Source of the DNA: Lineus longissimus
Lineage: Eukaryota > Nemertea > Pilidiophora > Heteronemertea > Lineidae
Direction: 5' to 3'
Length of the DNA stretch: 64,000 nucleotides
Assembly (NCBI RefSeq): GCF_910592395.1
Contig: NC_088318.1
Span: 14,694,349 to 14,758,348 of the forward strand
Both the position numbers and the translations under genes were made by a program. The first letter of the stretch is position 1, and each line of letters opens with the position of its first letter. This document shows, one piece after another, positions 1 to 12,722 of this stretch. The notes below the pieces were generated by a model that saw only the letters and a program-made list of their open reading frames with translations, did no database searches and was not told the DNA's origin.

Positions 1-3000
1 TACTGATCTATGACACAGTTTACCGCGATACAGAAGCCGTCCGTGTGTCGGGGGGACAGGCAGCTTTCCCCAGCATCTTTTTGACAACGTCCAACTTCAT
101 CACTTTAGACTACTGTAAATACCTACTGAGTGGAAATGTGAAGTTTAATATCACTGTCTATACAGTAGGTGAGTGTCAATGAGAAACAAAACATTAGTTG
201 AAATTTGGTGGTCGTCATTTGCATTCAGTTAGTTTTTGCATTGATTGATTGCCTCCAGTCATCATCCCCACAAACCTCGTCAGTAATGCCACTGTGATTG
301 ACATGAGACCATGTATATCAAATGCAATATTTGTTACATTTTCAGAAAAGGAAACTTTATACCACTCGGATGATGGCCTGATTGTTTCGCCAAACTTTCC
401 CTTTGGTTATTATGCAAGGAAAGAGATCTACACCTACATGATCGAGTCTCCAGGCAGTAAAAATCATGCCGTCCTCAAGTTTATTGATTGGGAACTAAAC
501 CATAATGCCGACAGCAAACTTCGGGTTTGTAGCCTTATGATCTCAGTGAGGGGTTTTTATTCATCGTAGGAACCTAAGTTTGGCTACTGTTATATTCTAT
601 ATTACAAATGGCATAGGGCCTTCTGGTCTTTCAACGAATGTGCACAAATATTATTTTGGGCTTAAAATGCCAAGAATGATGCCTAGAATGTCTTTTGAGG
701 TGTGTATTTTCAAATTTTTATCATGTCTGTGAGAAAAACTAACTTTGCTTTACTTTGACATGATTGAACATATATCACAAGACTATGCTATTATCATAGT
801 CATCTACAGATATAAATACCCTTACATCTTATGATATAAAATTTCCTTCTAGGTTGAATCTTTCAACAATGGTTTCAGCACATTTGATAAAACATTTTAT
901 GCCAAAGACTTCCGTCCGATGTTATTTCTTACGGGAAACCAAGTGAATCTGACATTTTCTGCTGGTTCCACTCAAGGCTCTCTAAGCGGTGGTGACAAGT
1001 ACTATGGCTTCAAGATTCAGTACGAGTTCACTAGTGGTAAGTTCTTGATACAGTCAAGCCTGGAATCGTGGTGAGCGGTAATGCACTGCAGCTCGCTATA
1101 CTGAACATACTTGAACAGGCCTGTCCTTGAAATGGGTTTATTTCAAAGGAATTTGAGTTCAGTCTTCTGTTATCAGGGAGACTGATATCATTCTGAGAGC
1201 ATTTATGATGTGAAGCTCTCTTCAAAACATAATGAAGCATTTGTCCAAGAAAACTTATAGTGCCATTTAGTAAGTGTAAGACTTATGGATTGGCAGTCAG
1301 GTCATGGTTCCTGTTTGGCACCAACCTTTGATTCTTATTCCTCTCATGTGGTTTCTCTTGCTTTCAGCTATGAGAGTTGACCTCCCCAAGACAGGTAAAT
1401 ATTTTATTAGCTGGATATTCAGCATCCGTTTATATTAGACACGTTTTTTGCTTTAAAAATTAATCTGTGAGTGACAAAACTTCAAAACCATAATGTAATA
1501 TCAAGAAAGCCTGTACTCTTGCAATGAGTGATAAGGAGTAGGGCAGATTGGCTCTTCCGCCATTGTCATCTTGGAATCACGATGCAGAAATACATGTGCG
1601 AAGCATAATAACTTGATTCTTCAGTATTTTCAAATGTGAGTGTCAATGTGGCATGCATGGACGTTGTGGCTTCATCATTCATGCTTCGGATGTAATTCAT
1701 GACATCAATTTCATGCAGATTGTGGTGAATATCTTTCGATGTCTAAAGCTTATGGTGGTGAGATCAAACTCTACAGGAACAGGCTGAGTGATTACATAGA
1801 TTGTGTCTGGGTCATACCTCGTCCACCATCGTTCACCAACCTCATGGTCAGGATGGAATCATACTCTTTCTCACCATCCTACAGTAAGTTGTTTGTTTCT
1901 TGTTCTCCTGAACAGGAGTGAGCCTGAATGCACCTGTGAGTGATCCCTTAGTAAATGACCTCACCAAGACATGAGAAGCAGCTTCTGTGCGGTGAACGAG
2001 ATTTGGCCTATTAGATCGAGAGGTCATGGGTTCGACTCCAATCTGAGCCACAGCTTGGTTCCCTAACCTATTGTATGAGTTCAAATGAGCTCTTTCCAGC
2101 ATCTCTTTGAAATTCTAGTAAGTTTTCTGTTGAGAGTAAGATAATGATCATCATAAAGTGCTTTGAGCGAGGTACTTCACCATGGTCATGGAAAGGCACT
2201 GTAAGTATCAAATAATATGAATAACCCGATTATTTGACTTCAAAGCTTCTGATGAGATTCAGTTTATTAGCTTTATGAAGTCTGCTGGAAAGGGGGTCTT
2301 ATCACTGTGCTAGAAATAGCAGTAATGCACATTTCTGCCTGAGGGGAATGAAAAAAAACAATAAAAAATGCAACCGACTTTTCATTTGCTTTTGTCTTGT
2401 TCCAGTGTCACTTACGATGACAATCTACGGTGGTATGACATCGAATGGCATGCCACTAGTGGTGGATGAGCCCTTGTCCATCATTGATACACGCCGCACA
2501 ACCAGTGATGGGCTGTTCATCCGCCTACAAGGAAAAGTGGACTGGGTCGACGTCAAGATGGCTTACCTGTCTTATGTCACATTAACAATGGGTAGGTGAC
2601 CGGGCTAAGAAGGCTGGATTGAAGTCAAGATGGTTACCTGTCTTATGTTGGATTGATGATGGGTGACAGGGCAAAAGAAGGCTGGATTGCATCATTTGTT
2701 ACTTCTTTTCTTTGAAATTCCCTTGTTGCAACTTAATGACTAGCTTTTGGAAAACAATCCCATTTGAAAATCCTGGCAACGCCCTTGATTTTAGACCAAT
2801 GCTTTCTTGTTATAGGCCATTGTATTGCTCCAACTGTGCTTTGTACAGACTTTGGAAGTGTTTGTGTCTCCGATACCCTGTCCAGCACTGAATGGGATAA
2901 GAGATGTGGAATAACTTCACGGCCTACAGCTACAGGTGAGTACGTGGTTCGAGAGTCTGGCTAGAGGACAAAGAAATGTTATTGTCTGGTTTGAAGTTTT

Positions 3001-6000
3001 GGGTTTATAATCTGTTATCAACTGCAGTAGAGGTTACTAAAGACATAAAGCCAGGTCCGTCTTAAAACCATTCAGAACTCAGATGAGCTGCTCAGTCTCT
3101 GTTATATCCTGAGCATTTCTAACTGACACCTGTCGATACTAGAGATACCAAGTTCCAGCAAATTCGTATGCATTATAACAGCACTTTGGCATTGTGTACA
3201 CCGCTACTTTAACTGCATTTCTATTTTCCTGGACCAACAGTAAGTACGAATGGCGTACCCCTTTAATGTTTTCAGATTTTAGCTGCTGGGGACGGTTATG
3301 CAATGACGGGAAGACATGCTACTCTTGGTGTGATGGTGTTGCTCAATGTCCTGATAAAGCTGATGAGGAGAATTGTCCTGCAGGTAAGGTGTGACCAAGC
3401 ATAGATTAATCTCAAGCGATTTACATTTGAAGTTGACTGCAAACCATGAAATTTTTGTGAGTGATAATTTGCAAACTAAAAAAGCCATGAAAATTTCAAT
3501 TCAAATGCATTAATGGGTAACTCGTGTCAAATTACACCATTATAATGTTTTAGCTGTTTTGATAAATGACTACGTCACTTTCTCATAAATCGGTAAGGTT
3601 TTCGAATCGAAATGCACATTTTCTAGAAATTGATGGTTTAATCCCGCCCGGACGGCTCGCTTTGATGCCGTTTTCGTTGATGACGTCACAACATGAACAT
3701 TTTCGCGGTTGCGGTGGTTTACATTCAGCGATTTTATAATAAATCTAATCAATGGAAAATTTGAGCTTTACCTTTGTGATCAATTAAAAACGGACGTATT
3801 TCCGCAAAGTTGTAAATCACATCATAGTATCACTTTAACCATAAATCCTTTAGCAGCAAACACGATTTTAGTCAATATAATGTGTTGTCTAGACTGGTTA
3901 TTCTATTCCTCTTACACTTACAGATAGCAATCAAGGAGAAGGCTCATTCAACGTGCAGATCATAGTGCCAGTCATTGTGCTATTCTTGGGTGTACCGATC
4001 ATTGTTATACCCATCTTCCTCATCGTTAAACACTGCGTCAAGCGGCGAGTAGACCAGCGCGTTCGAAGGAGGCGGAATCTATTAAGACAATGTAAGTCTA
4101 ATTACAGTGTTATGAGCAGGGATAATCATCATCATCAACACCATTTGATTACTTCTTTTTTTGTAATTTTAGATGCCAATAATCGTGACCGAGAAAACCA
4201 TGACAACCCAGCATTTCGACTTGGAGATGATGGCGTCTTTCGTCGGCCTGGTACTTCGCGTTTCATCGATGACCATGTGACCCCAACGATGCGAGGAATC
4301 CCACCACCATCATATCATACACTAGTCTCGCCACTTGATGAGCGAGAACAATACTTTCTTCAGGATCGACCTCCGTCGTACCGTGCAGTGCTGAGCCACC
4401 CCAGCAACTACAGGCTCTCTGTCGTATGTATATTATCAAAGCCATTTTTAGTAACAAACACTTCTGCACTATTGTCTCTTTTGAGCTCAAACAGTTTATT
4501 CAGATTTTGTTTGAATTGACATCCAAAATCGATGCCCAAATCATGACACTGACCGTCCTCTATTGCCATCTGGCGGTAACTTTGGAGTCAAAGAGTTATA
4601 ATGAATGTATTTTGTTGACCTTTCCCTTCTAGGTTGAAACGAAGCCTGTAGACATGGAACCACCACCTGCTTATGAAAGCGTTTTCCACATTCAAACCCA
4701 ACTCTTTTCGGAAACTCAACGCCTGAGTGCAGATGCTGATGGGACTTCAGGAGGTCGATCACCTAGTGCTGCGAACCCTGGTGCCAATCAACAGAATCGA
4801 GAAACTAATGATGACCGACCAACTTTGCTGCAGAGACTCTCACGTTGGACCATGATGCCTCGGTTGAGTGGGTCAGGTGCTGATGATGCAGGAAATGGAA
4901 CAGTGTCTAATGGTCAAGTTCAGTCACAAAATCCGTTGGAATCGGCCCGGGGAGTGCATGGTGATCTTCCAAGAAACCAAGGGAATGCCCCCTTTACAAT
5001 ATCACGTGGATCTTTTTCAGATTCTAGGGCACACCTGCCGCAGAATGATGCATCTCGGTCAGTGTCCCTAAGGTCATGCCCAGATGGGCTAAGGCCAAAT
5101 AATAGTGAAGGTCGAATTAGTCCAGGTCAAGAACAGTCTAATTTGGTTGGTCATAGAGACTTGCATCAACCGGAGTCGAATCATTCAAGACATGTGGAAG
5201 CATATGGACAACCGTCTCCACAACCCACTCGTTTGCTGCGATGTAATTCTAGTGATCATAAGGGTGCCTCTGCCAGCAGCCTGCTCAGTTCATCTCATGG
5301 GAGGTCGGCGTCACTTGACTCGTCTAACTCTCCTGGAATGGTGAGAAGTCAGCACTTACGACTGCCACTTCCTTGGATACGCCAGGACTCAGCAAGAGGG
5401 AATGTGCACAATGATGCTGGCCATGTGCCTGAAAATGATCCTGTGAGTAGGGTGAAGCATCAAGAGAATCCGGACAGAGAAAGGAACACCAACGATAGAG
5501 CTGTGCCAGCGCCATACCGTCCTTCACGGAGTATCTCATACAGAACACCATCGGCAGATGAGGTGCTGTCAGTTCCTGCGCGACGAGCAGGATCAGAATT
5601 TTCTGTTGCAAGTCGTCCTGTGCATCATGGAAACTCTCGGGATTTGAGTGGAGGACTATCTCGTTACCGTAACAGGCCACTCCACAGTAGTTTGTCAAAT
5701 TTGAGTAGGTCTAGCGATTCGGAAGATACTCGTGAGGGGTCTGTTTCGAACAATGGAAATTCATTAAGTCAAGGTCAGCCCCAACAACTAACTCTGAATT
5801 TATCGAATAGAGGGCGGCAGCATTTACTGCCGTCGCTGCTTCATGAATCGGTGTGTGATACGAACTTGCAGAGTTGTGAGGCAGAAGGGACTATGCCCGT
5901 TACTGCAGCAAGGAAGCGTGTAACAGCCCCAAGGATCGGTTCCTCAAACGGACATCAGGCGTCCAACACCCGTCAGGTGCGTCCACCAGTAGCACCAAGA

Positions 6001-6255
6001 CCAGGAGCGTGCTTACCTCGTAGTCACATTCCAGGCAGTGGAGACTCTCAGTCAACCGAATCTAAGCCAGGCCAAAGATTGATGGATGCTACGAAACCAG
6101 AGGAATTCGGAGAACCATGTCCTGATTCAGGGCAAAATACAATACAGGAGAGAGGATCTGCTTCGGAAGATGGGGTTCCATTGGCATTTGTGGAATCAAG
6201 TCAAGGTGCTGTAGATGTTGGATCAGATATTGGCTCTAGTGCCTCATATGTTTGA
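1..6255 (+). CDS. CUB/LDLa single-pass receptor with PPxY tail (3' part of gene)
   Basis: Eleven exons join with matching phases: <1-168, 259-524, 853-1036, 1368-1394, 1719-1883, 2406-2591, 2816-2935, 3276-3383, 3924-4091, 4173-4423 and 4633-6255 (TGA). They encode the last 1087 residues; the start lies left of the window. In order, the protein shows a CUB-like domain (exons 2-3, with SPNFPFGYY typical of CUB), a second CUB-like region (exons 5-7), one LDLa module (3276-3383, six Cys and the acidic CDGVAQCPDKADEENC calcium site), a hydrophobic TM helix (from about 3950) followed by a basic stop-transfer stretch, then a disordered Ser-rich tail of about 600 residues. The tail has three PPxY motifs (PPPSY, PPSY, PPAY), known ligands of WW domains in Nedd4-type ubiquitin ligases, as in LDLRAD3 and LRP10-like receptors. 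Endocytic turnover through Nedd4 is inferred. The donor at 525 (gtttgt) is weak. The orthologue is not settled. Confidence 0.85.
1975..2060 (+). repeat. possible tRNA-derived SINE relic
   Basis: An RNA polymerase III B-box match, GGGTTCGACTCC, lies at 2028-2039 in the intron between 1884 and 2405. No clear A box or cloverleaf is present, so this is at best a decayed SINE head. Confidence 0.2.
3510..3838. mobile_element. TTAA-bounded MITE-like repeat, copy 1 (intronic)
   Basis: A block of about 330 bp in the intron before the TM exon is nearly identical to 6809-7120. Both copies end at TTAA, with short inverted ends (GGGTAACT on the left, AGTATCACT on the right). No coding capacity is seen. 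TTAA boundaries suggest a piggyBac-like non-autonomous element. This copy differs from the second by a GC-rich insert around 3640-3670. Confidence 0.6.
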
Positions 6256-6808
6256 TTTGAATGATTAATATTTTAAGCCGACACATGAATTATACTTTCC
6301 CATGTGAGGCCTAAAGCCGAGCACTATAGTATAGGCCCAAAGGGAAATGACTGTTGTCTTTGATTGCAAATATTGAAGCATGTCCTTGTTGACATTCAGC
6401 TCGGTAATTCTTTTAGAAAAGCACTTCATATATTTATTAGGAATTATTGGGACATTCTTATTTCTTAGTTAAGGATCATGTCTCTGGGCATTACATCATT
6501 GGTGCTTATTGACAGTCATAAAAGGTACAATTGAAATGATTCAGAGAAGATTTTTTTGAAAATGGGGTTATGATACGCAAGATTTTGTACCATTTGTTAA
6601 TTGTCTCGTTTTTAGAGGCTTGTGCTAAGATTTAGGAGATGGTTTAAGATTGTCAGAGTTTATATTGTTCTAATTCTGACTTCATCTTTAAGGAACTCTG
6701 TCAGTGATTTAGTGATTTAGTGATTTGTGAAATTGTAGCTTTCATTTCGATTTCTTTTAGCATTTGTATGCTGTGTATAAACAGCAGTTTAATGTCGAAT
6801 CTGTCTGC
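6256..6808 (+). other. 3' UTR / intergenic sequence after receptor gene
   Basis: AT-rich sequence directly after the stop codon, with no open frame. It is probably 3' UTR. I found no convincing AATAAA close to the stop, so the cleavage site is unknown. Confidence 0.4.
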
Positions 6809-7120
6809 TTAAAGGGTAACTCGTGTCAAATTTCACCATTATAATGTTTTAGCTGTTTTTGACACATGACTACGTCACTTTCTCATAAATCGGTAAGGTT
6901 TTCGAATCGAAATGCACATTTTCTAGAAATTGATGGTTGAAATTGCGCTACGCTGACGACGTTTTCGTTGATGACGTCTTCGTGGTCGCGGTGGTTTACA
7001 TTCAGCGATTTTATAATAAATCTAATCAAAAATGGAAAATTTGAGCTTTACATTTGTGATCAACTATTAAAAACGGACGAATTTCCGCAAAGTTGTAATC
7101 ACATCATAGTATCACTTTAA
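6809..7120. mobile_element. TTAA-bounded MITE-like repeat, copy 2
   Basis: Second copy of the 3510-3838 repeat in the same orientation, starting TTAAAGGGTAACTCG and ending ATCACTTTAA. The rc of the right end (TTAAAGTGATACT) roughly matches the left end, giving an imperfect TIR flanked by TTAA. Confidence 0.65.
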
Positions 7121-8494
7121 ATCCTGAATTTTGTTTATTGTGAAAAATGCATAACACATACAACATTCCTAATTTACAGTATTTTTGCTCTCTTTGCTAA
7201 TTGTAATATGTTTTTCATGCCTTTTGCGTTTTAAATGTTATGGAAATAATTTGCTGTTGTGAGAAAGTGCTATTATTGGGTACTGCTGCGGGTTCCGCTG
7301 ACCCAACTCGTGAGTAGAAGTGAAAGACCTTTAGTGATATTAGGTCACCTGAGTCTGGGGTTATATATGAATCTCATTTTCAAATGTGACATGTACTTTT
7401 CAGTTGTCTTTTGTGACATGACCAGTATTACATGCTGTATGATTGTTGGATCGGGGATGGAAAGAAATAGATGTAGTTATCAATATTTCTTTGTCACTAT
7501 ATTAGGTCAGGCGATTTTGTGAGCTGATTCTGATGAGTTCACATGTGTTTGTGTGTTACAAACTTTTTTTAAGTAAGGCAGTTTGATTGGTTGGTAAATC
7601 TTTGCATAAGCATGCAATCAAAAAAGCAGTTTACTATTTCAGTAATAGACAGCAGCACTTGTGGTGGAAAATTCAGTGGCCAACCTTTGTAAGTGATTTA
7701 ACACACTAAATGATATCTCAATAGTTTGATAGTGTAAGCTCTGGTATCTTAAATGGCATAATCCCTCATGTGCCCTGTCGGCATTTCATCTTGCTTTCTT
7801 TATATGGCCCAGAGCATGAGACAATGTTGTGAGATTATTGATAACAGCCGCCACTAAATGTTCCGAGAAGACCTGTTTGATAGAATAGGGCCTACTTGTG
7901 ATGTGACATATTGTAGAACAGAAATATTTTGCACATGTATACTCACCCTGTGCTCTATTTCAAAACAGAACATTTTAAATTTTGTTAAAAAAATATTGCC
8001 TTGACTCGCGAAAATGTTCTGTTCTTCAGTAATCTCATCCCCACGAACCCACACGCTAATCGCCAAATTGTCACGACCTGTCTTGCCTTCAAGTTGACCA
8101 AGGCATACTCTTCACATCTCTGTTATGATGTCTGCAGCTGGCCTAGTCATTCTTATTCCACAACTTCAACACTCAATTGGGCTCAATTTATTTTGAAGTA
8201 GTCTGATCCTACAAAGGTCTTGAGGACCTGACATACCTTCAAGGCCATGTTAAAAATAAATGGGCTATCAGGCTGGGCGTGTTCAACCACTATTAGAGAG
8301 GGCAATGCACTGAATAACTGCTCGCCTTGCATAACAAACTTGTTGTGTTCTAAAAAACAATGATGTTATCTCACTCTCTGTCTTCTATTTCACCCATCAA
8401 TATAGTCACTGCTAGGTAACCATTGTTAACCTTATTACTTCATTCCTGATTGAGGGTTCAATAGAATCTTAATCAAACTTCAACTAACAGGTAA
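7121..8494. other. intergenic, no gene seen
   Basis: AT-rich sequence with only short, low-quality open frames. No motif, repeat or RNA gene was recognised. Confidence 0.4.
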
Positions 8495-8799
8495 TGCCCG
8501 CTGTACACGATCCCTCAAAATTGGATGAAAAAAATTTGACCGAAAAGATTGATCGTGTATGGTGGGAAATTGGATGAAATATTTTCCATCAATCAAAGAT
8601 TGATGGAATAGAGCCGGTCCTATTTTTGAATGACGAATTGATAAAATTTGACCGTGTACAGCGGGCATGGATATTTATTGAACAATTAACCCTATTGAAT
8701 TGAATTGTTCGTGGGTTCACCGAAATCAATGATCGTCCATTCCTCCTTCATGATGACGGTGGTTATGCAATTTGTAATGCAAGGCCTAGATTCCACAGT

Positions 8800-9198
8800 T
8801 TGCCTCTCATAGACGACAACATGGGCTGGACGCAGAGGGCAGTGGAAATCATGATAGAGTCGTATAGGGCCCACCCAATCCTATACAACACCAAAGATGC
8901 CCTGTACCACAATCGCGTTAAGAAGGAACTGGCCTACCAAGAGGTACTTGAGGATGTCTGCAAGGAAAAGAGTGACTGCACGGTTGATGACGTGAAGAAA
9001 AAAATGAACGGGCTACGTAGCAACTTTGCTTGGGAAATGGAGAAGATAAAAAAGACCAAAAGAAGTGGTGCTGCGGCAAAGGATGTGCACAAGCCAACCG
9101 TATGGTGGTTCCAGAAGCTGCTCTTTCTTAACGATCAGCAAATATCTCTTCATCCATACGCAGATAGTTTTTGTAAGAAGCGGGGTCTTCCAGCCTGA
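8800..9198 (+). CDS. MADF/Myb-SANT-like DNA-binding protein of Harbinger element
   Basis: A 132-residue ORF inside the Harbinger element. It has the MADF/SANT-like pattern: W-containing start (GWTQRAVEIMIESYRAHPIL), a helix with LYNTKDALYHNRVKKELAYQEV, VDDVKKKMNGLRSNFAWEMEK, and an aromatic end (VWWFQKLLFLND). PIF/Harbinger elements carry such a second gene, whose product binds the ends and imports the transposase into the nucleus. The last 20 or so residues read through antisense transposase sequence, so the native C-terminus was replaced by the deletion junction near 9135. An upstream ATG at 8800 and a second one at 8821 are both possible starts. Confidence 0.7.
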   Translation: MPLIDDNMGWTQRAVEIMIESYRAHPILYNTKDALYHNRVKKELAYQEVLEDVCKEKSDCTVDDVKKKMNGLRSNFAWEMEKIKKTKRSGAAAKDVHKPTVWWFQKLLFLNDQQISLHPYADSFCKKRGLPA

Positions 9199-9376
9199 GC
9201 TCCTCGTTTAGCATGGCATATGCCCCTTTGGATGCTCTTCGAAGGATCCATGGCCGTGTCCAATATCGGCGTCGTCGTCGTCGTTTCTTCTTCAATGCGG
9301 CCATGGCTATTGCCATAGCAGCAACGGCAGCTGACGCAGCAACGGCCACAAGCAGTCTTGACTGCACGGGAGCCAT
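9128..9376 (-). pseudogene. Harbinger transposase (HARBI1-like) N-terminal fragment
   Basis: An open frame of 82 residues. After an Ala-rich start comes an Arg run and YWTRPWILRR, then GAYAMLNEELRLEDPASYK, which is the typical N-terminal block of HARBI1-type nucleases preceding the DDE domain. The frame stops right after EEIFADR. The whole catalytic domain (three acidic residues, some 250 more amino acids) is missing, and the sequence runs straight into the convergent MADF ORF. Such fragments are expected in non-autonomous copies mobilised by a full-length relative. Confidence 0.75.
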
Positions 9377-9495
9377 TTTGTGAATGATTGGATGAAAATG
9401 ATTGACCGTGTATGGCGGGACCCTCTACATACAAATTTGACCAAAAAGATTGATGAAAAAGTTTGATGAAAATGATTGACCGTGTACAGCGGCCA

Positions 9496-12400
9496 TAAGT
9501 CTTGCGTTATTTTAAGTGAGCCCACCGTGTTGAGTTTCGTCATTATTGTCCCAGACTCTTTCAAATTTGATATGTAGACGCCTATTAGGCATCAACACGC
9601 ACTGACAAAGATTTAGGACAGTTTGATCTTCCTCAAAAGTGTAAATAGGTCTCCATGTAGGTCTTAAAATCCGATGTGGGCCATATCGCAAGAACATTCA
9701 CTATGATTTTCAAATGTAGGTCATTCGTTATCAGGCTTGATAGAGTGGCTGAAACATTGGAGCTTGACATCATTTCCAAGGTCACTGAGGTCAAACTCAG
9801 TGTGACCACAATGGTTGTCAAATTCCTCCCATTGACACTATGTGAGCACATGGCCCTTGGCCTTTCCATGAAATTATGTTTTTTTATCGAACCATTTAAC
9901 CTTTTTCAAAAATTTGTTGGAAAATAATCCAGTGACCAATTCGAGTAACTGGATACTTGTTTTTCTTGAATAGTTCGAATGGTTCAAGTCTGAAGGACCT
10001 GTTTTGTTGTCCCTTATTGTGCACCATTGATTTTTTACCGGAATCCACTCGTGCATGTTCAATTCACTAGTCCCTTGACCTTCCTCAGTCCATAATGATG
10101 CTTACACGCACATGCTCTTGTTATGATTAACTAGCAGCTCTGATTTTATTGGAAAGTTATTGACGAATAATGCAGATGTCATGTTGTTTACAAATTCCAT
10201 CTCGCTGTCTGGGATTTTGCAACGTAACATTGATTTGACTGTGTCTGACTGAATTGCTCCCATATCCAAACTTAAACCTATGTGACTAATAAAAATTTCT
10301 TTTTTGTGAATAAAAATAAAAAGAGGTTGGAAAATTTGGTGGTTGATGAATTTACATTTTCTGGTCACAGTGGCTCAGTTTGCTTTCCTCTGTCACATCA
10401 ACATTTATAGAATTTTATGTTATAGAATTTTTAAAAAATGCAATTTTCCATGCTATTGTTAAGAGTGGGAGCCTTTGGTTCTTTGAAGATGATTGGTAAT
10501 AATAGTGAGGTGAAGGGGACAAGAGCCATTCTTGGTGAATTGGTTTTCATTGAGAGCGTAACCTCACTATTGACATAATATACTACAGGTCATGACCATT
10601 CTCAGCCCAAGTGTTTACCTCATTTCAGAAGCATTTGTGTCAATGACACTTAAAGCCCTCTTCTGAAGAGCGCCTGTCTAATGGTTTTACACTAATTGCC
10701 ACCGACAGCGGCAGTGCAGGGCTAAACAAATTGGGTGCCCAAGTGCTTGCTGGAATGCCTTGCAGTCTGATAACTCGGGTGCCAAAAATAAGTAAACAGC
10801 ATAACAGAACATGTCCAAATGGACACTGAAAATCTCCCACCACTAACTACCTTTCCTACCAAGCCTTGATAGAACCCACTGGCACTGTGAGTTCTGAACC
10901 TTTCTACATCTTAAACTGTGTACATGTAGGTCCACTACATGACCAGAAAGGAATGTAGGTAAATATCCCTCAAGTAGAAATCCCCCCATTTGCAAAGTTG
11001 GTAAAAATCCCCCCAAAATATATTTTCCTAACAAGTAATGATTCGTATATTTTGAAGCTTTAATAGGCTTACAGTGAGTTTTTCTGAAGAAATAGTTACA
11101 TGTAGTTGTCAATTCCTAATCGTCATTGTATTTTCCTCCGTCCTGTTATATTTCTGTGGTGTGAAGCTGGGAGTTCACAGCGATATCATCTCACAAACAT
11201 CTTTAAAATCCTATATTTTTGTTTTGGAGCTTCAAACATTCCTTATTCATGTTGTTGATTGCATATGTTGTACATTGATTGCAAAATGATTCTGTCCATT
11301 CGATACACTCCAATCAACAGGATTTTCCTGGTTGAGAAAAAAATTGTTGTACAGGTTTGCTTCATGGAAAGGGTTTATTGCTTTAAATAGTCCTTTCATG
11401 AAACCTTTCCAAAATTGAAGCCGTCGACTGTAGTTTTTTAATTGTTGTATATTTTTTATAAAGGGATATGTATTATGTGGCCCTGCTTGTTTGCAGGTCA
11501 CAATATGTTTTGTCTAAAACAAAGTTTAGAAGCTTTTTAGTTGTATATACATCATATATATATCTGATATATACTTTCACCCTACATATCATCTACAAGG
11601 CCTTTGTTCATAGGCAACACAGCGTAGAAAGACAAAAGCCTGGTCGAGATATGCGATTGATTGTTGTGGAAGGTCTATGTTGTTCATTGTTTAACATTTT
11701 CAACAGTGCAACAGTGTAGACTGTTATAGTTATTCCAGTTATCTGTGAGACAATTTTCCCCACGTGTCTGGTCAGGTAGGCTACAGCCTGAGTGGCAGTG
11801 TTAATTTAGTTTTACTTTTGGCACAAGTAAGTAGAATGCAGTACATGAACATCATTGGCCTTAAAGTTGGGGTGTTCTTTTAAAGGGGGCATAAACAGGA
11901 ACATATTACCATGGTGACATTAGACCCGAGAACCCAGAGTTTATTTATAATCATCTGGGCTAATATCAAACCAGACTCCATTTTATAACTATACACATGT
12001 CAGCTAAAGACCATCAATTAAACCTCTATTTCCTGCTCTGAGCCTCCTTTAGTTGTTCAGCACCTACATTTTACTGACAAGAGAATATCATGAACCATCA
12101 TGATAAAGTGTAAATCAGTTAATTTGTAATTATGTAGAAATATCAATGTGTTCTGTCTGAATGACAACAGAGGGGTCGCATCAATTCTATTTTAGTGTTA
12201 TGAAATAAACTTTGAAATGCAGATAGTTTTCCAATTCTTACCATGATGGTGATGTTGAAAGAGGACCCAGCTTATGGCTGCAGTGAAAACAAGTTAATTA
12301 TTTGGATTTGTACTCAGACACAGCTCTTCAACTCTTGATTGATTTCTCCACATCAATAGCAAAAGAGGCTATATTGACCGGGTTGTTTACTACATTTCGC

Positions 12401-12563
12401 CAGGTTGTGAGGCAACCTGGTTCACTCAGTCAGGGACCCAGCTGGAGATAAGAACCAGGAAAATGCAAAACAACGACTGCCATCAATATCATTGATTTAT
12501 AAGGCAGAACATGGACTGGCTTATCAAGTTCAGCCCCTTAAGTTATGTCTGAATGTACCTAGG
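9496..12563. other. intergenic, no gene seen
   Basis: About 3 kb of AT-rich sequence with scattered short open frames on both strands and no recognised domain, splice-supported exon or repeat. Confidence 0.4.
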
Positions 12564-12722
12564 TACAGTAGAATCTCTCTATTAAGGACACCCTCGGGAC
12601 TGACAAATGCTGTAGGGAGGTGTCCTGATTAGAGAGGTCAAATTGAATGGAAACAACCAATTTAGGACCAAAACTAGTGTCCTTAATAGAGAGGTTGTCC
12701 TTGCTAGGGAGGTTCCACTGTA
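12564..12722. mobile_element. MITE with TACAGTGGAACC-type ends, copy 1
   Basis: A 159-bp palindromic element. The left end TACAGTAGAATCTCTCTA and the rc of the right end TACAGTGGAACCTCCCTA are inverted copies, and internal blocks (aggaca, agagaggt) also mirror. A related copy lies at 41618-41774 and a fragment near 52310. Confidence 0.7.

Larger units (their letters stand above)
8495..9495. mobile_element. PIF/Harbinger element, internally deleted, with TIRs and TAA target duplication
   Basis: The left end TGCCCGCTGTACACGATC (8495) and the reverse complement of the right end, TGGCCGCTGTACACGGTC, form an 18-bp TIR with two mismatches. Both sides are flanked by TAA (8492-8494 and 9496-9498), the TWA-type target duplication of PIF/Harbinger. 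Each end also carries a second subterminal copy of the GAYCGTGTA motif (near 8550 and 8650 on the left, 9402 and 9476 on the right). Inside lie a complete MADF-like ORF on the + strand and only the N-terminal start of the transposase on the - strand, so it cannot supply its own nuclease. Confidence 0.85.
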
